Of a stretch of DNA of 64,000 bases, positions 61,687 to 64,000 are shown piece after piece. Source of the stretch: Fodinicurvata halophila. GTDB lineage: Bacteria; Pseudomonadota; Alphaproteobacteria; Kiloniellales; DSM-21159. Each line of letters opens with the position of its first letter. Positions within the stretch are counted from its first letter, which is position 1. The translations under genes and the position numbers were made by a program. The notes beneath the pieces were generated by a model. That model searched no databases and was not told the origin of the DNA. It saw only the letters and a list, made by a program, of their open reading frames with translations. The stretch spans positions 1-64,000 of the forward strand of contig NZ_JBHSCW010000004.1 in the NCBI RefSeq assembly GCF_042651425.1. Reading direction: 5' to 3'.

Positions 61687-62916
61687 ATGAAAAAGTTTTT
61701 GATGGCAGCGACAGCTCTCGCCGTCTCCGGTGGCGCCTTCGCCGCCGCACCGGCCGCCGCTGACGACCATGCCGCCGAGGGCTTCCAGCTCAAGATCGGC
61801 GGTTTCTACAATGCGCTGGTCATCGTCCGTGACCAGGACAATCCGGTGAGCGACGTTTCGATTGATGCCGCCACTGGCGATATCACTGGAACCAAAGCCA
61901 ATATCCAGAACTTCGACTTCAACCAGCGCGGCCGCTACATCATCGAGGGCTCGCAGACGCTGGACAACGGACTGACGCTCGGCTTCCAGACGCAGCATGA
62001 GATCCAGTCCAGCATGGACACGGATAGCGCCTACGTCTATGCCTCCGGCGGCTTCGGCCGGATTCACTTCGGCACCGACCGCTCGGCCATGTACAAGCTG
62101 TACGAGTGGTCGCCGACGGCCGGCTGGGGCATCGACTACACCGGTCACAGCCAGGGCTTTGCCAGCCTGAACGGCATGGGCTTCCCGACGGCGGCGCCCT
62201 TCATCGCCAACCAGGAGATGATGCTGACCTACCTGACGCCGCGCTTCTCGGGCTTCCAGGCCGGCATCACCTTCGCGCCGGCGGCCGATGGCCTGGGCGG
62301 AAACGCGGATCCCTGGGATGCCGGGTCCAACAACCGCTTCGTTACCGACACCTCGTCCCTGAATGCCATGGAGTACCGCAAGGTCATCGAGGCCGGCGTC
62401 AACTACAGCCAGTCCTTCGACGGCTTTGACCTGGGCTGGTCCGGTGGCTTCGGCACCGGCCGACTGGCAGCCGAGTCCAACATCGACGACCGGCGTCGTT
62501 ATCTCTATTCCACCGGCTTGAACGTCGGCTTCGGCGGCTTCGACATCGGCGCCACCTACAAGTTCGACACCCACGGCAGCCCGAACAGCATCCCTGGCTT
62601 CAGCCAGGCGAATCTGAACACCTTTGGTGGAGAATCAGGCTTCATTGTCGGCAAGCGGAACCAGCACGACGTGAATGGTGGCATCACCTACACGACCGGG
62701 CCCTGGACCGTGGGGCCGAGCGTTGGCTGGTCCAAGGAGACGGCCGGTGCCGAGCGTGAGATGTGGCTCTTCGACTTCGGTGCTCGTTATGCCCTGGCAC
62801 CGGGTGCCGACCTGGTCGGCTCCATCCAGTACGCCGACTACGACGAAGGCGATCTGCCGGACGAGTACGGCGGGGATGGTGTTGCCGGCCTGTTCGGTAT
62901 CCAGCTGAACTTCTAA
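61687..62916 (+). CDS. Outer membrane porin (first copy)
   Basis: A 409-residue general porin of the alphaproteobacterial type. A signal peptide, MKKFLMAATALAVSGGAFAA, ends around residue 27 (after AAA). The mature part is acidic and rich in Gly and aromatic residues, alternating in 16-strand fashion, for example GFQLKIGGFYNAL and RGRYIIEGSQTLDNGLTLGFQTQ, and ends with an aromatic Phe (GLFGIQLNF), the outer membrane insertion signal. The start follows GAGGGGG. A strong terminator follows at 62979. The gene is the first of a tandem pair. Confidence 0.93.
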   Translation: MKKFLMAATALAVSGGAFAAAPAAADDHAAEGFQLKIGGFYNALVIVRDQDNPVSDVSIDAATGDITGTKANIQNFDFNQRGRYIIEGSQTLDNGLTLGFQTQHEIQSSMDTDSAYVYASGGFGRIHFGTDRSAMYKLYEWSPTAGWGIDYTGHSQGFASLNGMGFPTAAPFIANQEMMLTYLTPRFSGFQAGITFAPAADGLGGNADPWDAGSNNRFVTDTSSLNAMEYRKVIEAGVNYSQSFDGFDLGWSGGFGTGRLAAESNIDDRRRYLYSTGLNVGFGGFDIGATYKFDTHGSPNSIPGFSQANLNTFGGESGFIVGKRNQHDVNGGITYTTGPWTVGPSVGWSKETAGAEREMWLFDFGARYALAPGADLVGSIQYADYDEGDLPDEYGGDGVAGLFGIQLNF

Positions 62917-62978
62917 GGCCTCGGCCTTACAGATCCTCAACGGGGACTTTCCCGGCGGGATCTACCGGAAATCAAGGG

Positions 62979-63012
62979 AAGGGCGGCCCGTTCGGGCCGC
63001 CCTTTCTCTTTT
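62979..63012 (+). terminator. Intrinsic terminator of the first porin gene
   Basis: AAGGGCGGCC (62979-62988) pairs with GGCCGCCCTT (62995-63004) across CGTTCG and is followed by a T-rich tail TCTCTTTT. It is a strong rho-independent terminator that separates the two porin genes. The rest of the 339-nt gap contains only the candidate -35 box of the second copy. Confidence 0.9.
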
Positions 63013-63255
63013 GGGGCTGAGAGGTTCCTGTCCAGTGGCGCCCCGGGTCTGTGGCATTCAGACAATACTCACCGGAAAATTCCAGCACTGTATTGTGGCA
63101 GATTTGACACCCCAAATTCGCGGATGTTCTGGTTCGCGCGGATCGGGCAAGACCCCAATTGCCCTTTCCGAAGACAACGCTTTACCCGACAACTTCTGAA
63201 GGCGGAAGGGTAAGGCGGTGTCCTGAGAGCCAACCTTTAACGGGGGAGTACAAAC

Positions 63256-64000
63256 ATGAAAAAAGTATTGATGGCAGCGACAGCTCTCGCCGTCTCCGGT
63301 GGCGCCTTCGCCGCCGCACCGGCCGCCGCTGACGACCATGCCGGTGAGGGCTTCCAGCTCAAGATCGGCGGTTTCTACAACGCGCTTGCGATCGTCCGGG
63401 ACCAGGACGATCCGGTGTCTCCGAGCGGGGGAAGCGGAACAGGAACTGATCCTTATACCTTTAGCGGTAACGGCAAGGGCAACATCCAGAACTTCGACTT
63501 CAACCAGCGCGGCCGTTACATCATCGAGGGCTCGCAGACGCTGGACAACGGGCTGACGCTCGGCTTCCAGACGCAGCACGAGATCCAGTCCAGCATGGAC
63601 ACGGACAGCGCCTACGTCTATGCCTCTGGCGGCTTCGGCCGGATTCACTTCGGCACCGACCGCTCGGCCATGTACAAGATGTACGAGTGGTCGCCGACGG
63701 CCGGCTGGGGCATCGACTACACCGGCCATGACGACAGCTTCGCCCACCTGAACGGCATGGGGCATCCGACAGCGGCGCCCTTCATCGCCAACCAGGAGAT
63801 GATGCTGACCTACCTGACGCCGCGCTTCTCGGGGCTGCAGGCCGGTCTGTCCTTCGCGCCGGCGGCCGATGGTCTGGGCGGTAAGGCGGATCCCTGGGAT
63901 GCCGGGTCCAACAATCGCTTTGTCACGGATACCTCTTCCCTGGACAACAGCGAGTACCGCAAGGTCATCGAGGCCGGCCTGAACTACAGCCAGTCCTTCG
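63256..64000 (+). CDS. Outer membrane porin (second tandem copy, 3' part beyond the window)
   Basis: The ATG at 63256 (after CGGGGGAG) opens MKKVLMAATALAVSGGAFA, a signal peptide nearly identical to that of the first porin, followed by the same mature N-terminus. The frame is open to 64000 (248 codons), so the C-terminus is missing. It is very close to the first copy along the whole overlap, except around residues 53-70, where a loop is replaced by a Gly/Ser/Thr-rich stretch (PSGGSGTGTDPYTFSGNG). That is consistent with an exposed loop under diversifying change. Confidence 0.9.
   Translation, partial: MKKVLMAATALAVSGGAFAAAPAAADDHAGEGFQLKIGGFYNALAIVRDQDDPVSPSGGSGTGTDPYTFSGNGKGNIQNFDFNQRGRYIIEGSQTLDNGLTLGFQTQHEIQSSMDTDSAYVYASGGFGRIHFGTDRSAMYKMYEWSPTAGWGIDYTGHDDSFAHLNGMGHPTAAPFIANQEMMLTYLTPRFSGLQAGLSFAPAADGLGGKADPWDAGSNNRFVTDTSSLDNSEYRKVIEAGLNYSQSF

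Overview
This window looks like the chromosome of a GC-rich Gram-negative alphaproteobacterium, most likely Rhodospirillales-like. The signs are the sdhCDAB order next to a zapE-type ATPase, the DUF6494 and twin-transmembrane HIG1 small proteins, a single-chain methylmalonyl-CoA mutase with MeaB, a PduO-etfBA-hydroxybutyryl-CoA dehydrogenase string, and outer-membrane porins. No marker allows a genus call.

Layout. 0-6 kb: start of an IS5-type transposase at the left edge, accA, a DUF6494 gene, and succinate dehydrogenase (sdhCDAB) with zapE. 6-18 kb: MscS channel, FAD oxidoreductase, YciB, FUSC-family protein, aspartate aminotransferase, two related MFS transporters flanking meaB, and a divergent sulfur-type unit (DsrE-MFS versus ArsR-rhodanese) around a palindromic operator. 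18-29 kb: Atm1-type ABC exporter, a long coiled-coil membrane protein, methylmalonyl-CoA mutase, HAD phosphatase, a degenerate EAL protein, ArsC, PyrD and DUF952. 29-43.5 kb: branched-chain aminotransferase, dapF, mtaB-ftsY-yggS, a YkuD protein, ahpC/ahpD with a Fur-type operator, uvrB, a Ca/Na antiporter, HIG1, cobalamin adenosyltransferase, etfBA and hydroxybutyryl-CoA dehydrogenase.

From 43.5 to 60.7 kb lies a surface-glycan island: two methyltransferases, several glycosyltransferases, a sulfotransferase, a GDPD-type phosphodiesterase, an MsbA/PglK-like ABC exporter, a nucleotidyltransferase, and a three-gene set (DRE-TIM aldolase, CMP-Kdo-synthetase-like enzyme, HAD phosphatase) that could make a CMP-activated 3-deoxy-ulosonic acid. 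Inside it, about 49.45-53.7 kb is strikingly AT-rich and looks recently acquired; it holds a gene that joins a DUF120 (CTP-dependent riboflavin kinase-like) domain to a methyltransferase. Between 39.5 and 61.3 kb the intergenic spaces are filled with paired REP-like palindromes, which I did not see in the first 39 kb. The window ends in two tandem, nearly identical porin genes, the second cut by the edge.

Functional links: MeaB, the PduO adenosyltransferase and the mutase together give a working adenosylcobalamin-dependent methylmalonyl-CoA step feeding succinyl-CoA toward succinate dehydrogenase; ETF and hydroxybutyryl-CoA dehydrogenase serve acyl-CoA oxidation. No tRNA, rRNA, CRISPR array or riboswitch was recognised.
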